DNA from: Anaerobaca sp035448545
Lineage (GTDB): Bacteria; Planctomycetota; Phycisphaerae; Sedimentisphaerales; Anaerobacaceae
DNA length: 64,000 bases
Reading direction: 5' to 3'
Assembly (NCBI GenBank): GCA_035448545.1
Contig: DAOTJE010000005.1
Coordinates: 62,001 to 126,000 of the forward strand
Notes under the pieces: model-generated
The model's input: the letters and a program-made list of their open reading frames with translations, nothing else
Databases searched by the model: none
What the model was told of the DNA's origin: nothing
Made by a program: the position numbers and the translations under genes
Shown here: positions 1 to 8,459 of the stretch, in pieces
Position numbering within the stretch: position 1 is the stretch's first letter
Layout of the letters: every line of letters starts with the position of its first letter

Positions 1-146
1 CGCCTACAGCCGCACCCATCTGCACATCGCGGTCGAGTTCCTCACGAATCAGCGGATCGCCTTGGGCGTAGCGGCACTGGGTGTCGTGCGGGGACGCACG
101 ACCCATGAGGACGCGATACGCATCACGCACGATGCTTCACGCGCCG

Positions 147-1688
147 TTATTCCCACTCGATGGTGGCGGGGGGCTTGCTGGAGATGTCGTAGACGACACG
201 GTTGACGCCGCGGACCTCGTTGATGATCCGCGTTGAGATCAGACTGAGGACGTCGTACGGAATGCGCGAGAAGTCGGCGGTCATGAAGTCGGTCGTCTCG
301 ACCGCGCGCAGGGCGATCACGTTCTCGTAGCTGCGCTCATCGCCCATAACGCCCACGGTCGAGACCGGGATCAGCACCGCCAGGGCCTGGGAGATCTGCC
401 GGTACAGTCCGGCGGCCTTGATCTCGTCGATCAGGATCTCGTCGGCGGCGCGGAGCACTTCAAGCTTGGCCGGCGTGACCTCTCCCACAATGCGCACGCC
501 CAGGCCCGGACCGGGGAACGGGTGACGCCAGACCATGTCCTCCGGCAAGCCGAGGTGCTCGCCCACCATGCGGACCTCGTCCTTGAACAGGTCGCGCAGC
601 GGCTCGACCAGCTCGAAGCCCAACTCGGCGGGCAAACCACCGACGTTGTGGTGCAGCTTGATGCTGGCCGCCGGATTGCCGTCCTTGGAGCCCGACTCGA
701 TCACGTCGGGATAGAGCGTGCCCTGGGCGAGGAACCGGGCGTTGGGTATCTTCTTCGCCTCAGATTTGAAGGCCTCGATGAACTCGGCCCCGATGATCTT
801 TCGTTTCTGCTGCGGATCGGTCACGCCTGCAAGTGCCGCGAGAAACTGCTGCGACCAGTCGACGACGCGCAGGTCGATGTGGAAGTGGTCGCGAAAGGTC
901 GCGACGATGTTCTCGCGTTCGTTCTTGCGCAGCAGGCCGTTATCGACGAGAATGCAGACAAGCTGATCCCCGACGGCTTTGTGGATCAGCGAGGCGACGA
1001 CCGAGGAATCGACGCCGCCGCTGAGGCCGCAGATGACGGTCGCGTCGCCGACCTGCCGGCGGACGTTGTCGATCGTCTCGCCGACGAAGTCGCTCATCTT
1101 CCAGTCGCCGGCGCAGTCGCAGATGCCATAGAGGAAGTTCTTGAGGATGACGTCGCCCTTGGGGGTGTGGCTGACCTCCGGATGGAACTGGACGCCATAG
1201 AAACGTCTGTTCTGGTGGCGCACCGCGGCATAGGGACAGGTTCGCGTCTGGCCCAGTGTCACGAAATCGCGCCCGAGCTTCGTCACCTGGTCGCCGTGGC
1301 TGGCCCAGACGAGCGTCTCGTCCGGCAAGTTGGCGAGCAGGTCGCGGCGGTCGAGCGTCCGCAGCGTGGCCCGGCCGTACTCGCGGCTGGCCGCGGGTGT
1401 GATCTCGGCTCCCAGAATCTGGCAGCCGAGCTGCATGCCGTAGCAGATGCCGAGAATAGGAATGTCGAGGTCGAAGATCCTCTCGTCGCATTTTGGCGCG
1501 CCGGGTGCATAGACGCTGGCGGGCCCGCCCGAAAGGATGATGCCCTTCAGCGGCATCTTCGCCAGTTCATCGGCAGAGGTGCCCGCCGGACAGATGCGCG
1601 AGTAGACGTGATGCTCGCGAACCCGGCGGCCGATCAACTGTCCGTACTGGCTGCCGAAATCCAGGATGGCGATCATTTCGCGTATCAT
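147..1688 (-). CDS. guaA: GMP synthase (glutamine-hydrolysing)
   Basis: Converts XMP to GMP using ATP and glutamine, the last step of GMP synthesis. The N-terminal class I glutamine amidotransferase domain shows the nucleophile motif GICYGMQ and the His/Glu pair in QFHPEVSHT. The ATP-pyrophosphatase domain has the P-loop GLSGGVDSS, and the C-terminal dimerisation domain ends in KPPATIEWE. The length of 513 aa is normal (E. coli about 525). The frame opens further upstream to 1760, but that stretch is repeat-derived sequence, so the start is set at the ATG giving MIREMIAILDFG; the ATG at 1676 is equally possible. No clear Shine-Dalgarno is visible for either. It lies 155 bp downstream of guaB, probably in the same transcript, with a repeat filling the gap. 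Confidence 0.97.
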   Translation of the reverse strand: MIREMIAILDFGSQYGQLIGRRVREHHVYSRICPAGTSADELAKMPLKGIILSGGPASVYAPGAPKCDERIFDLDIPILGICYGMQLGCQILGAEITPAASREYGRATLRTLDRRDLLANLPDETLVWASHGDQVTKLGRDFVTLGQTRTCPYAAVRHQNRRFYGVQFHPEVSHTPKGDVILKNFLYGICDCAGDWKMSDFVGETIDNVRRQVGDATVICGLSGGVDSSVVASLIHKAVGDQLVCILVDNGLLRKNERENIVATFRDHFHIDLRVVDWSQQFLAALAGVTDPQQKRKIIGAEFIEAFKSEAKKIPNARFLAQGTLYPDVIESGSKDGNPAASIKLHHNVGGLPAELGFELVEPLRDLFKDEVRMVGEHLGLPEDMVWRHPFPGPGLGVRIVGEVTPAKLEVLRAADEILIDEIKAAGLYRQISQALAVLIPVSTVGVMGDERSYENVIALRAVETTDFMTADFSRIPYDVLSLISTRIINEVRGVNRVVYDISSKPPATIEWE

Positions 1689-1691
1689 AAG

Positions 1692-1839
1692 AGAATCCGA
1701 AATCCGAACATCGAATTGCGAAACAAGCACGAAATCCCAACACGCGAATGACCGAAACACGATCGGTATGACAACGCCGTTTCAGGTTTCTGAATTGGAG
1801 TCATTCGAATTTGTTTCGAGTTTCGAGATTCGTGTTTGA
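1692..1839. repeat. Degenerate GAA/TTC inverted repeat between guaB and guaA
   Basis: The left arm is a run of loosely periodic CGAAA-type words (for example TTGCGAAACAAGCACGAA). The right arm is the same material inverted (for example TCGAATTTGTTTCGAGTTTC). Arms are about 60 bp and imperfect. The element occupies nearly the whole gap between the two gua genes. The best relative in the window is 40625-40800, with related layouts at 25390-25498, 36026-36117 and 42650-42757. Confidence 0.65.
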
Positions 1840-1843
1840 CGTA

Positions 1844-3316
1844 TCAGTCGTCGCTGAGCGTGTGGCCTGAGTAGTTCGGGGCTTCCTTGGTGATCTGGAT
1901 ATCGTGCGGATGGGATTCACCGATGCTGGCGGTGCTGACGCGGACGAACCGGCCCTTTTCCATCAGCGTCTTGATGTTGGGCGTGCCGCAGTAGCCCATG
2001 CCCGCGCGAAGCCCGCCGACGAGCTGGTAGACGAACTCGCTGAGCGTGCCGCGATAGGGGACGCGCCCTTCGACGCCTTCGGGCACCAGCTTGCTGACCT
2101 CCGTGGCGCTGCTCTGGCCATAGCGCTCGGCCGAGCCTTTGACCATCGCACCCAGCGAGCCCATGCCGCGATACTCCTTGAATTGCCGGCCCTTGTAGAT
2201 GACCAGTTGGCCCGGGCTTTCCTTCAGGCCCGCGAACAGCGAGCCGATCATCACGCTCGAGGCGCCGGCGGCGATGGCCTTAGTGATGTCGCCCGATTGC
2301 TTGATGCCTCCGTCGGCGATCACCGGCACGCCGAGCTTGTTGGCGACCTCGGCGACGTCGAGGATGGCCGACACTTGCGGCACGCCCACGCCCGAGATGA
2401 CGCGCGTCGTGCAGATGGCACCGGGCCCGATCCCGACCTTGACGGCGTCGGCGCCCGCATCGATCAACTCGCGGGCCGCTTCGCCTGTGGCGATGTTGCC
2501 GGCGATCACGTCGATCTTGTGACGCGACTTGATCTTCTTGACGGTCTCGACGACGTTCTGCGAATGGCCGTGCGCGGTGTCGACGCAGATGATGTCAACG
2601 TCCGCTGCGATCAGGGCTTCGACCCGCTCATAGTCGTGTACGCTGACGGCGGCCCCGACGCGGAGGCGGCCGCGATGGTCGCGGGCGGCCCGTGGGTACT
2701 GCTGAACGCGGTCGATGTCCCGCATCGTGATCAGGCCGGCCAACTCGCCCTTGGCATTGACCAGCAGCAGCTTCTCGACCTTCCGCTCCTGGAGGATCTC
2801 TTTGGCCTGTTCGAGCGTGGTGTCCGCCGGCCCGGTGACGAGATTCGTCTTGGTCATGACGGTGCTGATCTTTGCGTTGTAGTCGGGCAGAAACTTCAGG
2901 TCCCGCCGCGTCAAAATGCCGACGAGCTTTTTGCCCTCGACGATCGGAATCCCGCTGACATTCTGCTCCTGCATCAGCTCCTGGGCCCGGCGGACCGGAT
3001 CGTTGGGCGAGAGCGTGACCGGATCGCCGATGACGCCGTGCTCGCTGCGCTTGACCTTGGCCACCTCGCGTTTCTGGGCCTCGATGCTGAGATTCTTGTG
3101 GATGATCCCGACGCCGCCTTCCTGGGCCAGCGCGATGGCCAGCGCCGATTCGGTAACGGTGTCCATGGCCGCCGAGACGATGGGGATATTGATCTGAACG
3201 TTCCGGGTCAGGGTGGTGCTGGTGTCCGCCTGGCTCGGCACGAAGTCGCTCTTGGCGGGAATCAGCAGGACGTCATCGAACGTGATCCCTTCCCCGACGA
3301 TTTTTGCGCTGTTCAT
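1844..3316 (-). CDS. guaB: IMP dehydrogenase
   Basis: Oxidises IMP to XMP with NAD+, the committed step of guanine nucleotide synthesis. The 490-aa protein has the typical TIM barrel interrupted by a CBS pair (around residues 95-210). Visible motifs are the N-terminal FDDVLLIPA, the catalytic loop GPGAICTTR with the active-site Cys, and the substrate-binding GGIKQSGD. The ATG at 3316 is chosen because GGAG lies about 7 nt upstream; a TTG four codons earlier lacks this. A strong promoter lies about 45 bp upstream. It is the first gene of a guaB-guaA pair. Confidence 0.97.
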   Translation of the reverse strand: MNSAKIVGEGITFDDVLLIPAKSDFVPSQADTSTTLTRNVQINIPIVSAAMDTVTESALAIALAQEGGVGIIHKNLSIEAQKREVAKVKRSEHGVIGDPVTLSPNDPVRRAQELMQEQNVSGIPIVEGKKLVGILTRRDLKFLPDYNAKISTVMTKTNLVTGPADTTLEQAKEILQERKVEKLLLVNAKGELAGLITMRDIDRVQQYPRAARDHRGRLRVGAAVSVHDYERVEALIAADVDIICVDTAHGHSQNVVETVKKIKSRHKIDVIAGNIATGEAARELIDAGADAVKVGIGPGAICTTRVISGVGVPQVSAILDVAEVANKLGVPVIADGGIKQSGDITKAIAAGASSVMIGSLFAGLKESPGQLVIYKGRQFKEYRGMGSLGAMVKGSAERYGQSSATEVSKLVPEGVEGRVPYRGTLSEFVYQLVGGLRAGMGYCGTPNIKTLMEKGRFVRVSTASIGESHPHDIQITKEAPNYSGHTLSDD

Positions 3317-3362
3317 GATCCGCTCCAACAGGGGCTTTTGTCCAGCCTATCATAAACCCATG

Positions 3363-3391
3363 ACTATAAACCGAGGCCGGGGAACCGTCAA
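3363..3391 (-). promoter_or_regulatory. Sigma70-type promoter of guaB
   Basis: Reading the minus strand, -35 is TTGACG (3391-3386) and -10 is TATAGT (3368-3363), with a 17-bp spacer. The predicted start near 3356 would give a leader of about 40 nt. Confidence 0.7.
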
Positions 3392-3593
3392 AAGGATTTT
3401 GCGCGGTATTCGAGCGGCCGTACCATCGGCCTCATGAAGCGTACATTGGATCGAATTAGCCCTACAAAATGCGGATCGTTGCGAACACGAACCGGGCGGG
3501 CACAGTATGTCCTGGTACAATAGAGAAGGCCGTAGCGGTCGTCGGAACCGTGCCTCGATTGACAACCTGACCGAATGAATTCGGAGAATAGCC

Positions 3594-3953
3594 ATGAGCA
3601 TGAATCTGTCCAAGGGCCCGATCTGGGGGATAGCAGTCATCGTTGGTCTGATCGCCGCCACGGCGCTGGTGGCCGGCTATGTGGACAGGCCGGGGAGCGG
3701 AACCCAAGTTGCGGCGGCCAAAGCAGACGGCGGGGGCTGTCCGGCCCAGGGTGACTGTGCCGCCTGTCCGGCCAAGGGCACCGACGCCTGCTGCAAGGAG
3801 GCCGGAGCGTGTGCCGCCTGTCCGGAATCGTGTCCGAAAGAGTGCTGCTGTGCCGATGCCGCGGCGTCCTGTCCGGCCGGGGCGACCTGCCCGATGAAAG
3901 CCGCAGCCGCAACAGGCAATTGCAGTGGAGGTCAATGCCCCGCGGCCCAGTGA
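3594..3953 (+). CDS. Small exported cysteine-rich protein
   Basis: Not recognised as a named family. The 119-aa product has one hydrophobic segment (about residues 10-30: WGIAVIVGLIAATALVAG), serving as an anchor or signal, and then a short Ala/Gly/Pro-rich domain with 15 cysteines in roughly 75 residues. Repeated small units of the type C-A-A-C-P occur. The start is supported by GGAG about 8 nt upstream and an intrinsic terminator follows at 4020-4070, so it is a single-gene transcript. The cysteine density suggests metal binding or disulfide cross-linking outside the cytoplasm, but no function is assigned. It is divergent from guaB. Confidence 0.75.
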   Translation: MSMNLSKGPIWGIAVIVGLIAATALVAGYVDRPGSGTQVAAAKADGGGCPAQGDCAACPAKGTDACCKEAGACAACPESCPKECCCADAAASCPAGATCPMKAAAATGNCSGGQCPAAQ

Positions 3954-4019
3954 GCAGGACGTGGGCTTGAGAGAATAGGGTTCAACGCAAACACGCAACG
4001 ACAACCATGGATTCTGGTC

Positions 4020-4070
4020 AGCCAGCTCCTTCGACCGAGCCCTCCGCCCGGCCGGGAAGCTGGCTTTTTT
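4020..4070 (+). terminator. Intrinsic terminator after the Cys-rich gene
   Basis: Stem AGCCAGCT (4020-4027) pairs with AGCTGGCT (4058-4065) and is followed by a run of T residues to 4070. The rest of the gap up to 4307 holds nothing I can recognise. Confidence 0.8.
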
Positions 4071-4307
4071 CATGTCCTCATCCCGCCCTGCATCAGAGAC
4101 GGTGCGCCCAGTGCCCGAATCGTGGCGTATCCTGTTCCACATCGGGATTACCCGACAACATCACACGATAGGAGACAGCCGCAACCGCCGCTCTCGCCAG
4201 ACGTGGCACAGACTCAATGAGTGCCCATCACGAAAGAGTGCCGACAGGTTCACGCCTTGTTTGCATACTTCCCCAGGATTTCCCTCGCGGCCTTCAATTC
4301 TCCATCA

Positions 4308-5324
4308 TCACTTCCATCGCAGTTGCTGGAGTTCTTCACGCGTTCGTACAAATAGGACGGTAGGCCCCCTCAGCCCATCCAGATCAGCATCATTTAACAT
4401 GACACAGCCTCCCGGTGGGTCGTGATTGTCGAATGTAAATAACTCCGGACCACCGTGCTGATTCCAGCCCCCTGTGGTCTCAAACAGCAGCACCGTGTCC
4501 GGCGGTGAAGTGGGTGCACAGTCCGGATTCATCGCATAGTGACACCTTCCCCCGTCTCCTTTGGCGCCCGGACAGACAAGGAATCTCTCGATTCGATCGT
4601 CGGTGTTCCGTCTGTGATGGACCTCCATGAGCAGGTCACACCATGCCTCAGGCGATGGATACTCTCTCGTATCTTGAAAGTAAAAGAAGATGTAGTGATG
4701 GAGGCGCCACAAATGCGCGGCACAGCGCTGACGCAGTACAAGCGACCTTATCTGAGGCACAGGTTCCTCCATGATGGTCAGCATGGCATTTCTTCCGGGA
4801 TTGTCAAAGTGCTCGCCCGCCTCGGTAAGAAGGCCATTCCAATGGGCGATAAAAGATGCCAGTAATTCGCTGTCCCGGTAACAGGCAATCTCGATCATCT
4901 CACGGATGCGCGGCGGGCCGCCGCCAATCGACCGGCCCTTGTAGACGGCACGTTCGACGTCACGGGCAAGAGTTGCCAGAGTCGCCGGATCCTCCACCGT
5001 GATGGAATCGAGCGATTTCAGGTAGTTCAACTCCTCCGCATCCAACAATCGACGTTCCTTCGCCATAGAGAAGAAGTGGTCAACTACAGACGGGAGATAG
5101 CGGAGCTCCGCGCGGGTACATCCATGCAAGTCCGGCGGAAGTCGTCTTTCGCCCGTTTCGCTTGCCGGCAACCACACTCCCGGTTCCAGATGGGCTTTGG
5201 CAGAAGAGGTATCTCTACCAGCACACGACAGAATTGCCACGGAAAGAAATGGCCCGAGAAGACCGTATGCACACCATGTGAACACGGTCGTGCACGTCGG
5301 ATTATGGTTCGCATTGGATTTCAT
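4308..5324 (-). CDS. Putative lipoprotein with pseudopilin-like C-terminus
   Basis: The 338-aa product starts at the ATG giving MKSNANHN; upstream in-frame ATGs extend it by up to 27 residues with no better ribosome site. A hydrophobic segment (about 13-33) ends in the lipobox-like ILSC, so Cys34 may be lipidated. The central part is helical and unassigned. The last 90 residues (CPGAKGDG, then PPDTVLLFET, GGPELFTFDNHD, and CVMLNDADLDGLRG) resemble the C-terminal H-X-D-G region of the planctomycete DUF1559/pseudopilin-type proteins. That relationship is inferred from pattern only. No operon partner is evident. Confidence 0.6.
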   Translation of the reverse strand: MKSNANHNPTCTTVFTWCAYGLLGPFLSVAILSCAGRDTSSAKAHLEPGVWLPASETGERRLPPDLHGCTRAELRYLPSVVDHFFSMAKERRLLDAEELNYLKSLDSITVEDPATLATLARDVERAVYKGRSIGGGPPRIREMIEIACYRDSELLASFIAHWNGLLTEAGEHFDNPGRNAMLTIMEEPVPQIRSLVLRQRCAAHLWRLHHYIFFYFQDTREYPSPEAWCDLLMEVHHRRNTDDRIERFLVCPGAKGDGGRCHYAMNPDCAPTSPPDTVLLFETTGGWNQHGGPELFTFDNHDPPGGCVMLNDADLDGLRGPTVLFVRTREELQQLRWK

Positions 5325-5813
5325 GAGACGCTCTTGTCTCAGGTGTGCAGTCATATGCCGCCACGACTCAACGCAAATCGCACCTTTGAATCTCCGCGGA
5401 CGCACCCTGTATAGTGCGCCTGGAACACCGCCTCCTGGTCATCGGCGATCGACCACGTAAAGACAAATTGCAAAATGGACTTTAGCCCATGCGGCTCGTG
5501 CAGCACGGGCCAAAGCCCACCCTATGGTCCGTCCCTTCGCACATTCCAGGCATATCATAGACTGGCGGTACGCGGGGGATCAACCCTGTCTTCGGGTGCT
5601 TCCAGCGGATGCGGCCGGCGCACGATGGGTAACGTTAGGAACGGCCTTGTGGAAGGGGGGTGGTGTGGTAGAATCGTGCGGGCAGCCTACGGCGGCTGCC
5701 GGCGGGAGGCGATCTGAGAAAGGCAGGATGAGAATGAGAGCAACGGACGCCAAGCGCACCCCGCGTCACTGTCACTTCGCCGCAACGATCTGTCTGCTGC
5801 TGTGCGCGACCGC
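5325..5813. other. Gene-free stretch
   Basis: No convincing coding region on either strand. It holds an imperfect palindrome (5476-5522) and a short hairpin around 5681-5700 with arms GGCAGCC and GGCTGCC. Confidence 0.5.
5476..5522. repeat. Imperfect palindromic intergenic repeat
   Basis: The arms GGACTTTAGCCCATGC and GCACGGGCCAAAGCCC are close inverted copies separated by a few bases, preceded by an A/T-rich run. From memory this resembles a dispersed repeat in environmental genomes, but only one copy is in this window. Confidence 0.4.
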
Positions 5814-6200
5814 ATGACCGACCACGGCGTCAGGGCTGACGAGATGGTCTGCGTGCTCCCGGACATCTTTGAGCGCCTGAACGACAAGGCTACGGTCTTC
5901 AGCCAGTGACGGGGCACCCCGGGATCCTCGTGAACCGGCTGGCATCGGCTCAGCTGGGCTACCGGTTGTTCGATGGGATTGCCTCCAGCGACCGACGAGG
6001 CTTGATCCAGCCGTTCGACGAGGCCCCAGACTGCCGTATCTTCCTCTCCACCGGGGCCGGTGGGGGGGGCCTGAACTTGCAGAACGGCACCATGTTGGTC
6101 AATGCGGACCTGCCGTGGGATCCGGCGGTGCTCGGTCAATGGATCCGTCGGGCCTGCGGCAATTTCTCGCCGGAATTCCTTGACGAGCCTGGACGGGTTC
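5814..6200 (+). pseudogene. Remnant of a SNF2-family helicase C-terminal domain
   Basis: Two frames together spell a recognisable SNF2 C-terminal (Helicase_C) pattern. Frame one, from the ATG at 5814, ends ...FERLNDKATVFSQ at a TGA (5907-5909). A second frame from about 5906 continues with ILVNRLASAQLGYRLFDG, then FLSTGAGGGGLNLQN and NADLPWDPAVLGQWIRR. These match the expected order VFSQ, then FLST-AGG-GLNLQ, then DLPWNPAVLEQR-GR. The ATPase domain and the arginine-finger end are missing and the frame is broken, so this is a decayed fragment. No mobile element is visible beside it. Confidence 0.6.
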
Positions 6201-6392
6201 TCTACAATCCCTTGACTTTTGGCGACTCCAGAGCCGAGAGAAGACCTCTAATCATCTGCGGACAGAGTGACCGCTTGCGGCCTGCTGTGGGGTATGATGC
6301 CCAGCAGGGTTCTAAGCCGAAGGGTTCGTTTTATGCGGGGTCGGCCTGCGTGTGCAGTGCGGGACGCCGCTTAACCTAAGGAGAAGAATGCC

Positions 6393-8162
6393 ATGGCGAC
6401 ACCAGTTGAAAAATGGGTAGAAGAACAGGCACGGCTGGCCAAGCCGGATAAGGTCTATTGGTGCGACGGTTCGGATCAGGAAGCACACAAGTTGATCGAG
6501 ATCGGCATGAAGGAAGAGAAGATCGGCGAGCACCCCATCTTCCAGGAACTCAACCACAAGGCTTGGCCGACAGCCTACCTGCACCGAAGCCATCCGACGG
6601 ACGTGGCGCGCACGGAGCAGTTGACCTTCGTCTGCCATCCCGAGAAGGACCAGGCCGGGCCGAACAACAACTGGATGGCTCCGGCAGAGGCCAAGGAGAA
6701 GCTCACCAAGCTCACCGACGGCTGTATGCGCGGCAAGACCATGTACGTGATGCCCTATATGATGGGACATCCCGATTCGCCATATGCCAAGAGCTGCGTG
6801 CAGATCACCGACGTGACCTATGTCGCGGTGAGCATGAGAATCATGACCCGCATGAGCAAGAAGGTTCTCGACAAGATCGGCCACAGCGAGACCTTTGTGA
6901 AAGGCATGCACTCGGTGGGCGATTTTGATCCGAACCGTCGTTTCATTATGCACTTCCCGCAGGACAACCTGGTCTGGAGCATCGGTTCGGGGTACGGCGG
7001 AAACGCGCTGCTGGGCAAGAAGTGCTTCTCGCTGCGCATCGCGTCGTGTCTCGGCCAGCGGGAAGGCTGGCTGGCGGAACATATGGTGGTCATGGGGGTC
7101 CAGGACCCGCAGGGCAAGATCACGTACATCTGTGCGGCGTTTCCCTCAGCCTGCGGCAAGACAAACCTCGCCATGCTCGAGTCGGTGCTGCCCGGCTACA
7201 AGGTCTGGACGATCGGCGACGACATTGCCTGGCTGAACATCGGGCCGGACGGCCGGCTGTATGCGATTAACCCGGAGACGGGTTTCTTCGGCGTCGCGCC
7301 GGGGACCTCGATGAAGACCAATCCCAACATGGTCAAGACACTCAAAGCCGGCAAGTTCTATCCGACGCTCTTCACCAACGTCGCGCTCGACCTCGACAAG
7401 AACGAGCCGTGGTGGGAAGGCGCCGACAGCGGTGTGCCGAAACGCGTGGCGGACTGGCAGGGCAAACCGTGGACGCCTGATGCGGGCAGCAAGGCGGCGC
7501 ATCCGAACTCCCGCTTCACCGTCTCCCTGTACAATGCTCCGACCCTGTCGAAGGAGTTCGACAATCCCAAAGGTGCCCCGATCTCCGCAATTCTGCTGGG
7601 GGGCAAGCGAACGCAGTTGATTCCGCTCGTCACAGAAGCCTCCGACTGGGCGCAAGGGGTGTTCTTCGGCGCCCGGACGGGCTCGGAGACGACTGCGGCG
7701 GCCGCCCATCAGGTCGGTCAGTTGCGACGCGACCCGATGGCCATGCTGCCGTTCTGCGGATACAACATGGGTGACTACTTCGGCCACTGGCTTCGCGTCG
7801 GCCAGCGTCTCCAGCACCCCCCCAGGATTTACGCGGTCAACTGGTTCCGGACCGACGACGACGGCAAGTTCATCTGGCCCGGATTCGGTGATAACATCCG
7901 TGTCATCAAGTGGATCCTTGATCGCGTCAACGGGCGCGTCGGCGCCCGGGAGACCCCCATCGGCCTGGTTCCGAACGTGGCCGATCTCGACCTGTCGGGT
8001 CTCAAGATTACCAAGGGCAACAGGGAGAGACTCTTCGAGGTCGACCGCAAAGCCTGGCAGGCCGAACTTCAGGACGTCGACCGCTTCCTCGGGCAGTTCG
8101 GCGCGCATCTGCCCGCCGAGATCCGCCGCCAGCGTGACGATCTGGCCAAGAACCTGGGGTAA
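6393..8162 (+). CDS. pckG: Phosphoenolpyruvate carboxykinase (GTP)
   Basis: Interconverts oxaloacetate and PEP with GTP/GDP, at the gluconeogenesis or anaplerotic node. The 589-aa length fits the GTP-dependent family. Visible motifs are the substrate-binding HRSHPTDVART, the kinase-1a P-loop with the mobile-lid Cys in FPSACGKTN, the metal-binding GDDIAWL, and the guanine-binding region near FGARTGSE. AAGGAG lies about 9 nt upstream of the ATG. Followed by a stem-loop terminator (8200-8242), so it is monocistronic. It is preceded by the SNF2 remnant. Confidence 0.97.
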   Translation: MATPVEKWVEEQARLAKPDKVYWCDGSDQEAHKLIEIGMKEEKIGEHPIFQELNHKAWPTAYLHRSHPTDVARTEQLTFVCHPEKDQAGPNNNWMAPAEAKEKLTKLTDGCMRGKTMYVMPYMMGHPDSPYAKSCVQITDVTYVAVSMRIMTRMSKKVLDKIGHSETFVKGMHSVGDFDPNRRFIMHFPQDNLVWSIGSGYGGNALLGKKCFSLRIASCLGQREGWLAEHMVVMGVQDPQGKITYICAAFPSACGKTNLAMLESVLPGYKVWTIGDDIAWLNIGPDGRLYAINPETGFFGVAPGTSMKTNPNMVKTLKAGKFYPTLFTNVALDLDKNEPWWEGADSGVPKRVADWQGKPWTPDAGSKAAHPNSRFTVSLYNAPTLSKEFDNPKGAPISAILLGGKRTQLIPLVTEASDWAQGVFFGARTGSETTAAAAHQVGQLRRDPMAMLPFCGYNMGDYFGHWLRVGQRLQHPPRIYAVNWFRTDDDGKFIWPGFGDNIRVIKWILDRVNGRVGARETPIGLVPNVADLDLSGLKITKGNRERLFEVDRKAWQAELQDVDRFLGQFGAHLPAEIRRQRDDLAKNLG

Positions 8163-8199
8163 GGCCGGCCGCGTCCTGACGATCATTCAAGCGGAACCG

Positions 8200-8242
8200 G
8201 AGCCACGAGACCGTTGCGGTATCGTGGCTCCGAGGCTTTTCA
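8200..8242 (+). terminator. Stem-loop terminator after pckG
   Basis: A perfect 10-bp stem, GGAGCCACGA (8200-8209) with TCGTGGCTCC (8223-8232), is followed by a short T-rich tail (GAGGCTTTT). Confidence 0.65.
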
Positions 8243-8459
8243 TGAGGTTCACAATCTGTTGGTGGTCTTCACGTCTGCCGGGCCCAGGCGGCCCGCGGGA
8301 TTCAAAAGGAGATTGACAGGGTCAGGGGCATGATTGAGAATGGGCCGCACGCTTGTCTTGAGACAGGCCTTCCGTCGTGGCGGGCGGAAGGTGAAGTTGT
8401 TCGTCGGACCAGATGCCTCTTCTCGAACCGCTGACGGAAGGATCGAATAGGAGACTGCG

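Noticed and set aside
1..146. An open frame at the very left edge of the window
   Set aside because: Too short, with no start, no motif and no clear strand preference. It could be the edge of a gene outside the window but nothing supports it.
522..1751. Long open frame antisense to guaA, and similar ones antisense to guaB, the Nramp-like gene, pyrF, murD, the OYE-like gene and cheA
   Set aside because: In high-GC DNA the strand opposite a real gene stays open by chance. The products are rich in Arg, Ala, Asp and His with no motifs, while the sense strand encodes clear families.
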